From NCBI GenBank assembly GCA_037039925.1, contig JAXRKP010000028.1, positions 654,589-718,588 on the forward strand: a stretch of 64,000 nucleotides of DNA, in the 5' to 3' direction. Within the stretch, counting starts at the first letter, position 1. Each line of letters begins with the position of its first letter. Origin of the DNA: Doris montereyensis. Lineage: Eukaryota > Mollusca > Gastropoda > Nudibranchia > Dorididae. Positions 1 through 11,529 of the stretch are shown piece by piece. The position numbers and the translations under genes are program-made. Under the pieces are notes generated by a model, which had not been told where the DNA came from, made no database searches, and was given only the letters and a program-made list of their open reading frames with translations.

Positions 1-2332
1 TCTCGTTAAAAATTTGAAGAATAATACATTGCACACTCTACATCCAATATTTTACATTTGGGTCACTCAAATAGAACTTAGTACCTCATTTTACGGACAC
101 TGGCTGTTCAGAGGACCATCCTTTGCTACATTTACATTATGTATATATCGAAGCATATTAACTAGAATAAAGATAAACCATTCCTGATGCCTGTGTGGAT
201 GTGGGACGGAATTACCTGGATTTTCATAACGATTCAAAGTACTCTCCACATCCATTGTATTAACTCATCACACACCTGGCAATGTACACAAGGAGAAGGT
301 CAAACATACTCTAGATCTATCATATCATATATATATATATGCATTCTCATTTTTCATCCCATATTCTTCTCACTGATACAATGTAGTGTAGTAGTAGTGA
401 AAGACAGAGGATACCTTTAGTCACTTCATCATTGTGAACCATCCCATAGAAATGTTGGTTTGACTCTACGAATTGATGGATTATCAACAAGGGTCCTATT
501 TTCCACACTTAACAGGAGCGATAGTTGACCTACATGGTGCGTTTGACATGTGTTGGTTATGAATTTCGTTTCATTAATATATAATATAAAGAATGCAATA
601 TAGTTGCAGAGAATTAGTTCAGATAGCCCAATGTTAGGTTTCGTAACCATACAGTATGAAAGTGTATCATAGGATTATAATCTTCAAAGATAGCAATTTT
701 CGTTCACTTCTCTTTCTTTTGTTTTGTTTTACTTCTACTTTTTATACAGGAAGTGCCATTCAGTATAATATCAACATGTTGAATAATAAACTAAATAAAA
801 GAAAGACTGAAAGTACATAAATAGAAAACAAAAACAATGCTAGTAAATATGGAAACTATAACATAAAATCTTGTCTTACAGATGGGAAATATTTTCTTTT
901 TATGTGCTTCTAGGATAATTTCTCTATCCATTGCACAAGTTGAAACTAAAAAATAAAAAAAAAAAGAGTTGTGAAGAAAAGAGAAATAATATACACTCTA
1001 GCCATGCTATATTATCTCCCACTAAACTGCCATTTTTGCTTACTGCCAGCTTTTCACCTTTGTCTGGATCAGACAGTTTACAAGAACAATGAAATAACTC
1101 TTTATATTGTGATCCGTCAATGATTTCATGTTAACATTCTTTAAGAACTATCGTAAAATACAATTTGTTATAGCCCTGGTGTGCATCAGCACACTCTCTC
1201 CCAAAGAGATGAAAGCGGGTAAAATCTAGTTTGGCTTGGTCATAGATCACAGAGTCAAACACAAACGGAAGCATCAGTCCCCTGCGTGTCATGTATCATT
1301 CCCGATTCCCACACAAAATTTTCCTGTTTCTCATTCTACATAATCCTGGCCTAAAGGAACCCAAACTAGTGTGTTGTCAGATCTACTTACCAACTATTAC
1401 TGCACATACTACAACTATTTTGTTCTACAGAAGCCTTTTCACAGTGGACCTACATTGTATTAGACTTCATTTTCCTCAGGATATAATACATGTACTTTAC
1501 ATCAACATTTAAAAACTCTTTTTTTGCTTTCACAATGTCAGAAGCATGTTCACAATAATCTCCATTGAAAAGAAACAAAAGATCAGGGCCTTTTTTTATG
1601 AAGTATTGTATTCGTCAAATATTATCTCCCTTGCTGTAATACTGGCTTTAAAAGGAGTTTTCGTTATAACGTTAAGTTACCACTGGCACAACAGTTGGCG
1701 GTATAACAAGATTTGAGTGTATTTCTTTCTATACACAAAGAAATGAGGTACCTAAATTTCAGGGAGCTTTGAACTTATTGTTCACATGTATATCTTGGAG
1801 ACTAGGAGGGGCTTGGGGTCAGGGGGTGTAAATAAGAACACATTACAAAAGCAAAAATTGTGATAATTTTTTTAAATTTCACAGATTTGTGAAAGAATTT
1901 AACGATGAGATACATAAGATTAATAACTTGAAAACCAGAATAATATTGTGTATATTTTTCCTTGATCATATAATTGCATTGTTCTCTGTGAAATTAGCCT
2001 GAATACACAGGGCTATTGATGACAATAATAAATAAAGGAAAAACACAAACTTAAGACAAACAAACACATTAGCAAAGGCACAAAACAATCATGTTTCCCT
2101 TGTATCCGTCTTGTCTTCGTCCCTATGGGGCTCTTACATACAATACATTCACTTCTTTCTACTATGATCCATGTCTCCAAATGCCAATGTATCTGTGACT
2201 GAGTTTCAACAATATAACAATAATAGATCTTATATTTACCATATTCCCTTGCATTTCATGAAAGTCAATATGGTCTGTATAAGTATAACAAACAATTCTA
2301 TATGTACAGATCTAAGGGTGAACGGCCAGATA
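1..2332. other. Non-coding stretch, no gene seen
   Basis: Only short chance reading frames are present, with no recognisable protein similarity and AT-rich composition. The right part should hold the 3' UTR of the HIGD2A-like gene that ends at 2333 on the minus strand. I found no clear minus-strand AATAAA close to that stop codon. Confidence 0.6.
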
Positions 2333-2512
2333 CTATTCTTGAGCAGATTTCTTGCCCATCTTTGTATTGTAGTAAACCCCTGCGAGCATGGCAAAGATGG
2401 CAAAAAGCTTGTCCCCCGACACGAAGCCTCATCATTAGTTGCCCTTTTCTGTGGTTGCCTGTTCTTATGGTAGAAAGTCCAATACCCAGCACAACTGTTG
2501 TAAATATAACAC
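2333..2512 (-). CDS. HIGD2A: HIG1 domain family member 2A-like, last coding exon (one-base frameshift)
   Basis: HIG1-domain proteins are small two-helix inner mitochondrial membrane proteins; HIGD2A acts in respiratory-chain assembly. Read on the minus strand, the exon follows a pyrimidine-rich CAG acceptor at 2513-2515 and starts in phase with a split Gly codon. It encodes a hydrophobic helix (VIFTTVVLGIGLSTI), a basic loop (RTGNHRKGQ), the family hallmark MMRLRVGGQAF, a second helix (AIFAMLAGVYY) and a stop at 2333-2335. The hallmark matches HIGD2A (QLMMR-R-AAQGF) better than HIGD1A. After GGQAF the frame is lost because there are five T (plus strand A5, 2402-2406) where four are needed; beyond that the other frame continues the helix to a natural stop. 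Upstream exons were not found between here and 21 kb. Family assignment is from memory of the family, with good local similarity. Confidence 0.75.
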
Positions 2513-4133
2513 CTGAGAATGAGAAAAGTAAAGGAATTTTTTTACCTGTCAAATAATAATACATCTCATCATCGACAGAAACAGACACAACATGCATCAT
2601 TTTATCAAATAAAAATAAATTCGAGATAAGAGAAAAGATAAGTGATGACGAATAAATAGGACTCCACTTGGCACTAACGGCACGTAATGTTGTCATAGAG
2701 AGAGGTAAGACTGGGATGCTTGGTGCTGCACAATCGCACACGTGATTCAGTCAGTCAGATGGTGATGCGAAGAGAGCAGTTGCCTGTTGCCTGATGATTT
2801 AGAACTGTATGAGTGTGTGTCTGTGTGTGTGTGTGTGTTTATGACAATCCACATTGTTGACTCAATCGTAATCCTATATCTATGCATGTTGAGTAAGAGG
2901 GGTTGAAGAAGTAGGTGTCGACATAAGAGGTGGGAAAGGAAACGCCAACATAGATGTTAGACAAAGAAAGAGACTTAAAAATTGTGTTGACTAAAGAAGA
3001 GTTTTGATTAACTCCTTGAGTGTTTTTCCTCACTAGTTATAAGAATCCTGATTTTAATGTCAGTGGTATTCCTGCATTCGTACTCTTTGCCGGAGGAAAG
3101 TGTGAATTCTTTTTGTAAGCCAATAAGACTGCTGTGAGTTCTATGTGATTTGTCAGACATGTTCGCAACTGATTTTGACAATGCTGCTCGCATCATAACA
3201 TCCAAGACATGTGACTGGCAGGGTAATGACAGGCCTCTTGTTGTAGTAAGTTTTCTCTTTTTGACAAATCATTCGGACTTACATAACTTTCCGACTGAGG
3301 GTTTTCTGGCTAAATGGTTTCAAGTGTACTACTAGTACTAGTGTGGAATTTTTCTGATTGAGTAGGAGTGTTGGACTCATTTTACCCACATCTTCCAGGC
3401 TGGGGTTGCAGGATGCTGGGGAAGCGAGTTGAGCCTTTAGGGATTGTGATGCAGTGATGTCGGCCTGAGACTGAGAACCCGGCCTGCCTAAGATCCCGAT
3501 ATTTCACTGCAACAGAATTTTTCTTATATAAAACCATCTCATTAAAACACTGCTCATTCCAGCCCAATCTGCCTTAGAACACAGTCTAATCGTGAGTTGA
3601 AAATCATGAAAACAACAATCCACTCTTAATAGAACGCTAATAATTGCAGATAACATGTGATATGCTGCAAGTGAATGGTAGGAAGGTGGTGGCATGTTTA
3701 TTGCATTGGTTCAGACACTAGTAGGTGTTATAAACACGTCACACTGGCGCCCAGACGCTGACTGACAATGACAGACACGAGGAAGGCTCGCCACCCACCC
3801 TGACCACCTTTCCTGGCCACTAATGACCATGCCTTGGCGCCTCTGGCACAACAGATGAACAAAGATTACAAAGCTGTTGCGTACCAAGATGGGGAGGCAA
3901 GACAATCATGCTGCTTGCAATGTAACAGCAAAGAAAGGTGGCTGGCAGGGAAAGGACAGGCCTCTAATTGTTGTGAGTTTTCTCAGACTGTCTTTCCCTT
4001 TCCTGATTGGCTGAAAAATGAATGACCAATCACATAATGACATGCACAGAAGTTATTACACAAATCCTACACTGTTTTGTCATAGTCAATAGTCATACAC
4101 TTTCATTCATTTGCTCAGCTCCCTGGAGAGCTC
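2513..4133. other. Intergenic/intronic sequence with a dispersed repeat pair
   Basis: No gene was recognised. Two diverged copies of a ~110 bp repeat lie in the same orientation near 3180-3290 and 3900-4010. They share the core ggctggcaggg followed by acaggcctct and a gttttctc segment. A short TG run sits at about 2812-2838. The upstream exons of the HIGD2A-like gene would be expected here or further right, but I could not identify them. Confidence 0.5.
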
Positions 4134-4366
4134 TAGCTACCCGCAAAGACTTTCTTTCTTTCTTTATCAGTTCCCATTCTACCTTTCGGTGTATCGTTTC
4201 AGATGCCCGAGATGATCTTTTTCCAGGATGCCCTGTCCGGGCAATTTCTCTTTCCTTCCAAAAAAGTTAAATTTCTTTGCTTCAATGCCTCTTTTATATC
4301 TTCTTCCAACTTTCTCCAAAGTCTGCCTTTTGGTCTTTTACCTTGGGCTTTAGCACTGTATACTGA

Positions 4367-5107
4367 TTAAGCTATTCTATTGTCATTCATTCTGTTTACA
4401 TGCCCAAACCATCTCAATTGATTTATTTCTATCTTAGTTTTTATGCTATCTGCTTTGGTTTGATCTCTTATTGTTGTGTTTATGATTGTGTCTCTTTTAG
4501 TTTTCCCTACTAGTCTTCTTAGATATTTCATTTCAGCTGCCTGTACTCTACTGTATTCTCTACTGTCTAAGGTCCAGGTTTCGCTGCCATACAGGAGAAT
4601 AGGACAATAAACTGTGTTGTGTACTGCCATTAACCTGGCAACATCTGCATATCTTATGTTGGTCAGGTTAACGCCACTAATGCTTATACTTCTCATGTTT
4701 TCAATTTCACGGAAGACGATTTCGCTATATAAGTTGAAGAGGTCTGGTGAGAGAACACAGCCCTGTCTCACTCCTTTCTTGATGTTAAAACAAGCTGATG
4801 TCTCGTTATCCACTTTGACGCAAGCTGTTTGATGCCAATACAGGTTTCTTACCAGTCTAAGGTCTTTATCATCTATTCCTATTGATTTCAACATTTTGAA
4901 GAGGGTTTTGTGTTGCATGGAATCGAAGGCTTTGGAATAGTCGATGAAGCAAAGGTATAATTTTTTCTGTTTTTCAATTGATTGATCATTTTCAGTGTAA
5001 AAATTGCATTCACTGTCCCTTTGTCCTTTACAAATCCAAACTGTTCTTTGCCTATTTCTTATTCGTTTCATTATAATACGAAGTAAGATCTTTGTTACCT
5101 GACTCAT
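4367..5107 (-). pseudogene. LINE reverse transcriptase C-terminal half (chimeric)
   Basis: The open frame encodes RT palm motifs: LCFIDYSKAFDSM (motif A, catalytic Asp), KKGVRQGCVLSPDLFNLY (motif B), and then NIRYAD, after which the expected second Asp and following residues are replaced by VARLMAVHNTVYC. From MAVHN onward it matches the C-terminal region of the other LINE family ([36 protein letters not shown]). The junction is at about 4640 and is in frame. The catalytic YADD motif is cut at the junction, so this RT cannot be functional as it stands. Confidence 0.85.
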
Positions 5108-5990
5108 GATACTAATGGTTCAATGTTGATCGCAATCTATTGCTCCTGGCTTTTTTGGTAGAGTAATAAACGCAGACTTTCTAAGCTTGTTTGGTAAAAC
5201 TCCATTCTCATAGATGATATTGAATATCTTGACTAAAATATCCACCCCAGTCTCCTAGGGCATCTATCATTTCGATAGAAATACTATCTTGGCCAACTGC
5301 TTTTCCTTTTTCATCTCTGTACAAGCAGCTGATACCTCTTCTCTTAGTATTTTTTGGCCACTTATGTCTTCTGTATCTGAATTTATTTGGTTACTATCTC
5401 TTTCCTCATCTCAATACAGATTTTCTATGTATTAAGCCCAGCGTTGTAAAATATCTTGGGTGTTCATAATGATGTTTCCCCTGGAGTCTCTTACACATTT
5501 TCCTCATGTAGAGTTTCTTTTTCCTGTCAAGTTTTTGATCGACTCATGAAATTCTTTTGCATTTTTATCCTTTTGTCTTTCAATGTGTTGGCATTCTATA
5601 TCTATGTATTATTCTTTGGCCTTGATGCACTCTTTCTTTATGTGTTTGTCTGTTTGTTTGTATTCAATACTATTCTTTTTCCAACTTGCTTCGTCTATCC
5701 ATCATTTCTAATATTTCCTGTGTCATCCATTTGTTTTTTGTTCCATGTTTTTTATGGGAACAATATCCTGGATTGGTTCTATTAGTGTTAGGCATTTTGT
5801 TAAATCAGTCCAATATTTTTCTATATTTTCTGTTACTCTGATATTTTCGTATCATTGTTTCACCTCTTCTTTGTATTGTTCTCTTATCCCATTGTCTTTT
5901 CTTAAGAGCTCAATTTGCATCTTTGGTTGTGTCTTGCTTTTATTTAGGCGTTTTAGTTTTAGTTTTAGTTTGAGAATGCATTTCACTGGG

Positions 5991-6127
5991 TATTGTTTTT
6001 GCTATTTTTACCAAATTTCTAAAGCGTTGTGGAACCAGTACATAGTCAATTTGATTTTTATATATATATTGATTACGTACTGGTTCCACAACGCTTTAGA
6101 AATTTGGTAAAAATAGCAAAAACAATA
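5991..6127. repeat. Perfect 51-bp inverted repeat with 35-bp spacer inside the LINE
   Basis: The arms are 5991-6041 and 6077-6127, perfectly complementary by eye; the spacer at 6042-6076 is AT-rich. The left arm is the native one: read on the minus strand it continues the element's coding sequence (NQIDYVLVPQRFRNLVKIA). The right arm is an extra inverted copy that interrupts the endonuclease-RT linker. Confidence 0.9.
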
Positions 6128-6242
6128 TGTCTCCAGGGCTTTGCCATGTCCATCTCCTTCTGATGTGGTCTTTGAACCATGTATTTGTTATCATGTAGCT
6201 TTCTTTCATGCACCAGTCTATTGACATGTCTCCTCTTTCGTT

Positions 6243-6932
6243 TTACGTTCCCAAACCATATCTGCCGACAATGTTTTCAACTCTTTCACTACCTACTTTT
6301 GCGTGAAAGTCGCCCATTATGATAGTGATTTCTTGTGACTTGCATTGTGTTTTGGCCCTCTCTGAGTTCTCGTAGAATAGTTCTATATCACTTTCATCGC
6401 TTTCTGCTGTAGGAGCATATGCTTGTATCACATTCAAATCAAAGGAATGTCCTTTTAGTTTCCCTAATAGGATTCTATCGGAAATTCCCCAAAAACCCAC
6501 AATAGATCGGCTTGTCTGGTTGTCAAACAATATTCCCACTCCTCTTTCGTGTTTCACTCCTCCTGAGTAGATTATTTCATGTCCATCAATCTCAACTCTT
6601 CCTACACCTGTCCACCTCGTTTCTGCAACACCTAGTATTTGTATTTTAAATTTATTCATTTCTTGTATCAGATTTTCGAGTTTTCCTAGTTGGTAAAATG
6701 TACGAACATTCCATGTGGCTATAGTGAGACTTTCTTTGTGACGAAGCGTTTTTTGTGTTGTATCGTGAGATTGAATTGATGTGTATCTGTTTTGAGAGTG
6801 AATGGTATCCTGGGAAGGGTTAAAATAGACAGTAGTTTTCTGTTGCTTTCTGTCCTTGTTAATACATCTACAGTTACTTACACGTACTACATTTAACACA
6901 TTGATCATTGATATACATGTTTGTAAAAACAT
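6243..6932 (-). pseudogene. LINE AP-endonuclease domain, RTE-like
   Basis: The predicted 229-residue frame carries the exonuclease-endonuclease-phosphatase fold signatures of LINE endonucleases, which nick target DNA to prime reverse transcription. Visible motifs in order are IATWNVRTFYQLGKL (about residues 70-85), AETRWTG, IYSGG, QAYAPT and IIMGDFHAKVG. The final SDH motif falls in the linker after the frame ends. This family is commonly annotated as craniofacial development protein 2-like. The N-terminal ~60 residues are not similar to anything I recognise and may be upstream read-through. Confidence 0.85.
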
Positions 6933-7040
6933 CTAAAAGGGTGGGTGGTGGTCGGTTTCCATTACAATGGGAGAGTGGCCGGCCAGCCAAGCTGAACACT
7001 TATCACCCTCTGCTTTCTCCGTCCACGGCGTCTGCCTCAT

Positions 7041-7796
7041 GGATTGAATTTTAAAAAGATCTATGTGCATTACTAAATGGCATACTGAACACAGTTATGG
7101 CCATGACAAACAACATGGGTAAAATAGTCAAAATTTGAAAAATCATTGTAGAAAAGTTAAATCTAAATGTATCTGTTAAAACTCCTTTCAAAATATTTTA
7201 AAATGACAACCACTCCTTCACAAATATCACAATATAAAATTCAAAGGGAATGTCAGAATTATATCTAGTGAAAAATTAAGAATTAAAGAGCACAACAAAC
7301 ACACTGCTGCCTGTCAGGCATACTACACATATATAATAATGCTTACACGGGGCAATTCTCTTGATAACAAGCAGAAACTATTTATCTATTGGGATCTGGC
7401 CAAAATTTTAAGGTCAAGGAAAAAAATAAAAATATAAAATATATATATGAATAATGAAGCAAAAATCCAAGGGATGTTGGAGTTCACCTAAAGACCTGGT
7501 CTGCCAAAGAACCCCCTGTTTTTGTATCCCAAGGACCAGATTCTTAGATGGACACCTCTGTATTCCTATTTGGCCAACCATTTCTTGTGTCACCGGGACA
7601 TCAGTTCTAGGAGTACTGATCTATCCATGGTTCCCTATGTTAAAACCTGGGTAGACCTACCTGGCATAGATCTAGTCCTGTCCGTTACAAGTTGCATATA
7701 TATATATAGATCTACAGTGCAGCATTGATTATCTCAAATTTCTCCAGGTCGGGTCAATGAGTTTGAGATTGCTGTGTATTCTAGCTTTCCTTGTCA
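7041..7796. other. No gene recognised
   Basis: AT-rich sequence. A short reading frame near 7454-7654 has no recognisable domain and no coding support beyond length. Confidence 0.5.
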
Positions 7797-8170
7797 GCCA
7801 TTGTCGCACCATCCATCAACCCAGCACCACCCATCCCATCCCCGCATCACTATCACTGGTATCACTATCCTGATGCTGGTAGTGTCACCTATCCCAGCCC
7901 AATACCACCCATCAGTATCACTGGTATCATTATCCTGATACTGGTTGTGTCACCCATCACATCCCCAGACCACTCATCAGTATCACTGGTATCACTATCC
8001 TGATACTGATTGTGTACCCATCACATCCTGGCACCACCCATCACTATCACTGGTATCACTGATACAGGTGTAACCCATCACAACCCCACACCACCATTCA
8101 CTATCACTGGTTTCAATACCCTGATACTGGTAGTGTCACCCATCTCATCTCCGCATTATGCATCACGTTC
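7797..8170. repeat. Minisatellite, five units of about 57-65 bp
   Basis: The phrase tatcactggt recurs at 7851, 7916, 7981, 8045 and 8102, giving periods of 65, 65, 64 and 57 bp. Units share 'atcactatcctgatactgg' and a cccatc/ccagcaccacc segment. The proline/isoleucine-rich short frames across it come from the repeat and are not evidence of a gene. Confidence 0.9.
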
Positions 8171-9678
8171 CCCAGTCAGTCGTGTCGGGTATACCTAGAT
8201 CTAGGCCTTAAGTTAATTCATCCAGGTCTTGTCTGTTCAATCACACGGCCAGAGTCAATGTCAAGCGATGCATTCTGGTGTCATGAACTATGAAAAAGGC
8301 TATGAATGATGGGGAAATTAATGCATGTGTAAACTATCTTCAACACCTTATCAATAAATGTTTAAACGGCACCAAACTGCACGGCACAACAAACTTTTTC
8401 GAGAGGATATAGTTATGATATAGGCCTTTAACAAGGGGAAAAATACAGTGTATAGTATGAACACCCCTTCCTGTCCCTCCCCTGGCCACTCACACCTTTT
8501 CCATTATATTTATATCCATATTACTGCTATAGAATACAATACTGCCTTTCTTACTTCTATTCCCTAATCCAGTCAAGAGGGCTAACAATTAAAAGTAAGT
8601 GGCTATGCTCATAGTCATACTACCTCTAACATTTATTCTGTAAATAATTATAAAATGCAACCCCTTTGTATCTGTTTAATTTTATTGGAGATCGGGAATT
8701 CGAGACTTCCATGTTGGTGTATGAGAAAGGCGTGTAGCCAGGTTCAAAGAAATAGTGGGATGAAAAACAGACCTAGAGAAGAATTTGAGTTCTAGCCCTG
8801 AGTTGAGTTTTTCGTGTTCAAGATTCGAGTGCTGCACTGTATGGGCATTATTTTAACTTCAAGATTAAAATAGTAATATTGGATCTAGATCTAGATCCAT
8901 GTAGAATCTAAATGTTGTAGCTGGCGGGGAACAAAAATCTAGTAATCAGAGAATATCTCAATTTGATCACTAACCGAGAGGGACGAATGGGTTCTCTTTA
9001 GTTTTTCGTAAGAGCTTCTCCCTCAGTCCTTCTTGCTCATAGAAAGGAGCGGGGGTGGTAAATACGACAGGTCCATGCCGCTTATATTGGGTCTTCCAGA
9101 TGGGATGCCTTTATCCATACTCATATGTTGTGATCAGTCGTAGTCTTTGTTTCTCCAAATGTTTACACTCACTAACGCAAACACCTTGTGCTGTAAGATG
9201 TTCTTTCCCGTGTGTTGTGTAACTAGAGGGTCAATGTCACAGTTTTGTTTATATGAGCTCTTCTATCGCGAAAATAAAATAGATCTAAGTCGTTTAGGCA
9301 TGTGGGCTTTCTATTTTTGTCTAAAAATGTTTTTATTTTAACTTAGAGCATCTTTATTTTTAATCGATTAATCTCTTCACAATTTTATAATATCTGTGTT
9401 TTACAAGTCAAACGTGTACTAAATAATTCATAATGTTTCTTTCTTTACAAAGACATCATATGAATTGCTCAATATTTCTTTTTCTTTTGTTGTTTTTGTT
9501 TTTGTTGTTGCTCTTTCTATATGTTTTGTTTATTTTTTATTTGATTTACGGAAACGATTGATCACAAATTATCAATGACGATTATAAACTTTATATTTTT
9601 TTGTCCGTCGTCAATTGTGACTTCTGATAAGAAGCGATCTAGGCCCTAGGTAGGGTCGTACAATTTCGGCCACAAAAT
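8171..9678. other. No gene recognised
   Basis: Unique-looking AT-rich sequence containing several AGATCT palindromes (for example around 8884-8896). No coding or transposon signature was identified. Confidence 0.5.
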
Positions 9679-10049
9679 TCGAGCATTCCGGGCAGTGGAT
9701 GCACCTACCTAATTATTTTCTCTATCTCTTATTGAACAGTGGAGGAGGGGGGACGAAATAGAGGGATTAGGCGGCCCCGCCCTCCACGAGTCTCCTGTTG
9801 CCTTGCAGGCGGGTCTTGGCTGAACAAAGGCTAAGGAGTTAACCCTGACAGAAAATAACCTGCTGCCTGGCAGATCGGTCTTGGTTGGCCAAAAGGCTAA
9901 GGGAGTTACCCTTTCTGACAGAAAATAACAAGGCCCGGTAGGGGGCCTCAAGGTGGCAGTCCACCAATGACCGTAAGGAAACCTGACAGAAAATATTATC
10001 TAACTAATACTAAATCAATGGTCCCACCATCTACCTAGGGTACAGTGGG

Positions 10050-10740
10050 CTGTGATTTTTGGAACAAAGAATATTAGGGCAATAAATGGAAAAGAGTTAG
10101 AATTAGCTGAAATAATGGACAAATTCAAAATAGACATTGTTGACTACTGCAGAAACAAAGAAAAAGGGCAAGGAACAGAAAATGTAGGACCAAATCATAC
10201 TTTGATCGTCTCAGGAGTAGATGTCAAAGATAGAGCTAAAGCAGGAGTAGGCCTCCTAATGCATAAAAGGCAAGCATAGCTACTAAAAAAGGTTGGAATG
10301 TATAAGCCTACGGCTATTACTACTATTAGAGGTAAATATTAAACGCAAAGGAAGAGAAATTAAATTATTAGTAGCTTATGGACCAAACGAAGACGCCACC
10401 AAGGATGAAAAATATATCTTCGAAAATGATTTACAAATAGCTGCAGAGAATCTTAAACACAAACAGGAACTAATGGTTTTAGGAGATTTAAACGCTATAG
10501 TAGCAACAATGTAGAAATATCAGGGTGAGTAATAGTGATAGGTAAAGAAGGAGAGACAACAACTTCTCCAAATGGAAAAAAACTAATAGATTTTTGCCTA
10601 AAGAATAACATAAAAATAACAAACACCTTTTTTCCTCATAAAAATATCCACATATATACAAGAGTAAATGAAGACAGATGTGAAAAGTCAATCATAGACT
10701 ACATAATAACTAACATCTCCCTTTTTATAGCACAATGAAT
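10050..10740 (+). pseudogene. LINE family B endonuclease, degraded
   Basis: Fragments in successive frames show NIRAINGKELELAEIMDKF, AYGPNEDATK, MVLGDLNA, a segment RLIDFC-like followed by YTRVNEDRCEKSIIDYIIT, then SDH-like sequence. These are the canonical endonuclease blocks (the E of ETK, GD-N, SDH) in order. The ETK block is damaged (DYCRNKEK). Compare the better-preserved copy at 36.3 kb. Confidence 0.88.
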
Positions 10741-11529
10741 GCAAGAGTAAACTGAGGAGCTGAAGTATTTAGTGATCATCCCCACGTGATTGCCAAAATG
10801 AGATTACTGACTGAAGAAAACAAACAGAAAAGGAAAGAGAAGAAAGCTTCTTAACTCAAAATAGAGGAACTAAATAAACCAGTAGTAAAACATGTATACC
10901 AATCCAGGATAAAAAGATTTATTAGTGAAAGGCAGATGGATCTGAATGATAGCACAATAGAAGAAAAATGGCAAATTTGTAAAGAAATATTCCGCAGTTG
11001 TACTGAAGAGATTTGTGGTAAGAAGCAAATTAAAGGAGATCGGAAAAGAACAGCATGGTGGAATGAGAATATCAAGACTAAGATCAAAGAAAAGAAGGAT
11101 ACCTGGAAGAAATACTTGCAAACAAAGAGGCCAGAGGATAGGACAGATTACGTAAATAAAAGAACTATCGCCAAAGAGGAAGTTAGGAAAGCAAAAATAG
11201 GAACAGTGGAAAGAGTTTGGACAAAGACTTCAAGAAAGCTATCAGGAAATCAAAAGCTGTTCTGGGAGCAATAAAGAGCACGAGAAAGACCACAGCATGC
11301 CAAATACGACATATTAAGAACGCCAAAGGAGACATAATGAAAGAAGACAGCCAAATCATGGAAACGTGGAGAAAGTATTTTCAGCAATTACATAATCCCT
11401 CCAGAACATATGAAGCAAGGAGTACATATCAATTAGTCAGAGCAACAAGCAATCCAAAGGAGACAGCTAGATGTATAGATATCTCAACGGAACAACCTCA
11501 GCTCCAAACAGCTATAAAAAAAAAGTGAA

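Larger units (their letters stand above)
4134..7040 (-). mobile_element. Chimeric LINE: RTE-like body joined to the 3' end of a different LINE family
   Basis: Read on the minus strand, the element runs 5'-UTR-like sequence (about 7040-6935), AP endonuclease (6932-6243), linker, reverse transcriptase (about 5450-4640), then switches at about 4640 to the 3' coding end and tail of the LINE family seen at 9.7, 21.5 and 35.9 kb. The tail is GATAAAGAAAGAAAGAAAG, the same AAAG-rich tail type as the other copies. The 5' part is RTE-like by its endonuclease (TWNVRTFYQLGKL, AETRWTG, GDFHAKVG) and RT (KKGVRQGCVLSPDLFNLY). The family differs from its 3' partner across the endonuclease. Frameshifts and stops make it inactive as written. 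Exact 5' boundary and target-site duplication were not resolved. Confidence 0.8.

Noticed and set aside
5456..6110. Two hydrophobic plus-strand frames suggesting membrane proteins
   Set aside because: They are antisense translations of the A-rich LINE linker on the minus strand. Similar hydrophobic antisense frames occur opposite the other LINEs (23,064-23,573 and 36,999-37,622).
7791..8198. Pro/Ile-rich frames resembling a repetitive secreted protein
   Set aside because: They follow a ~65-bp minisatellite whose unit length is not consistently a multiple of three, with no signal peptide or conserved frame.
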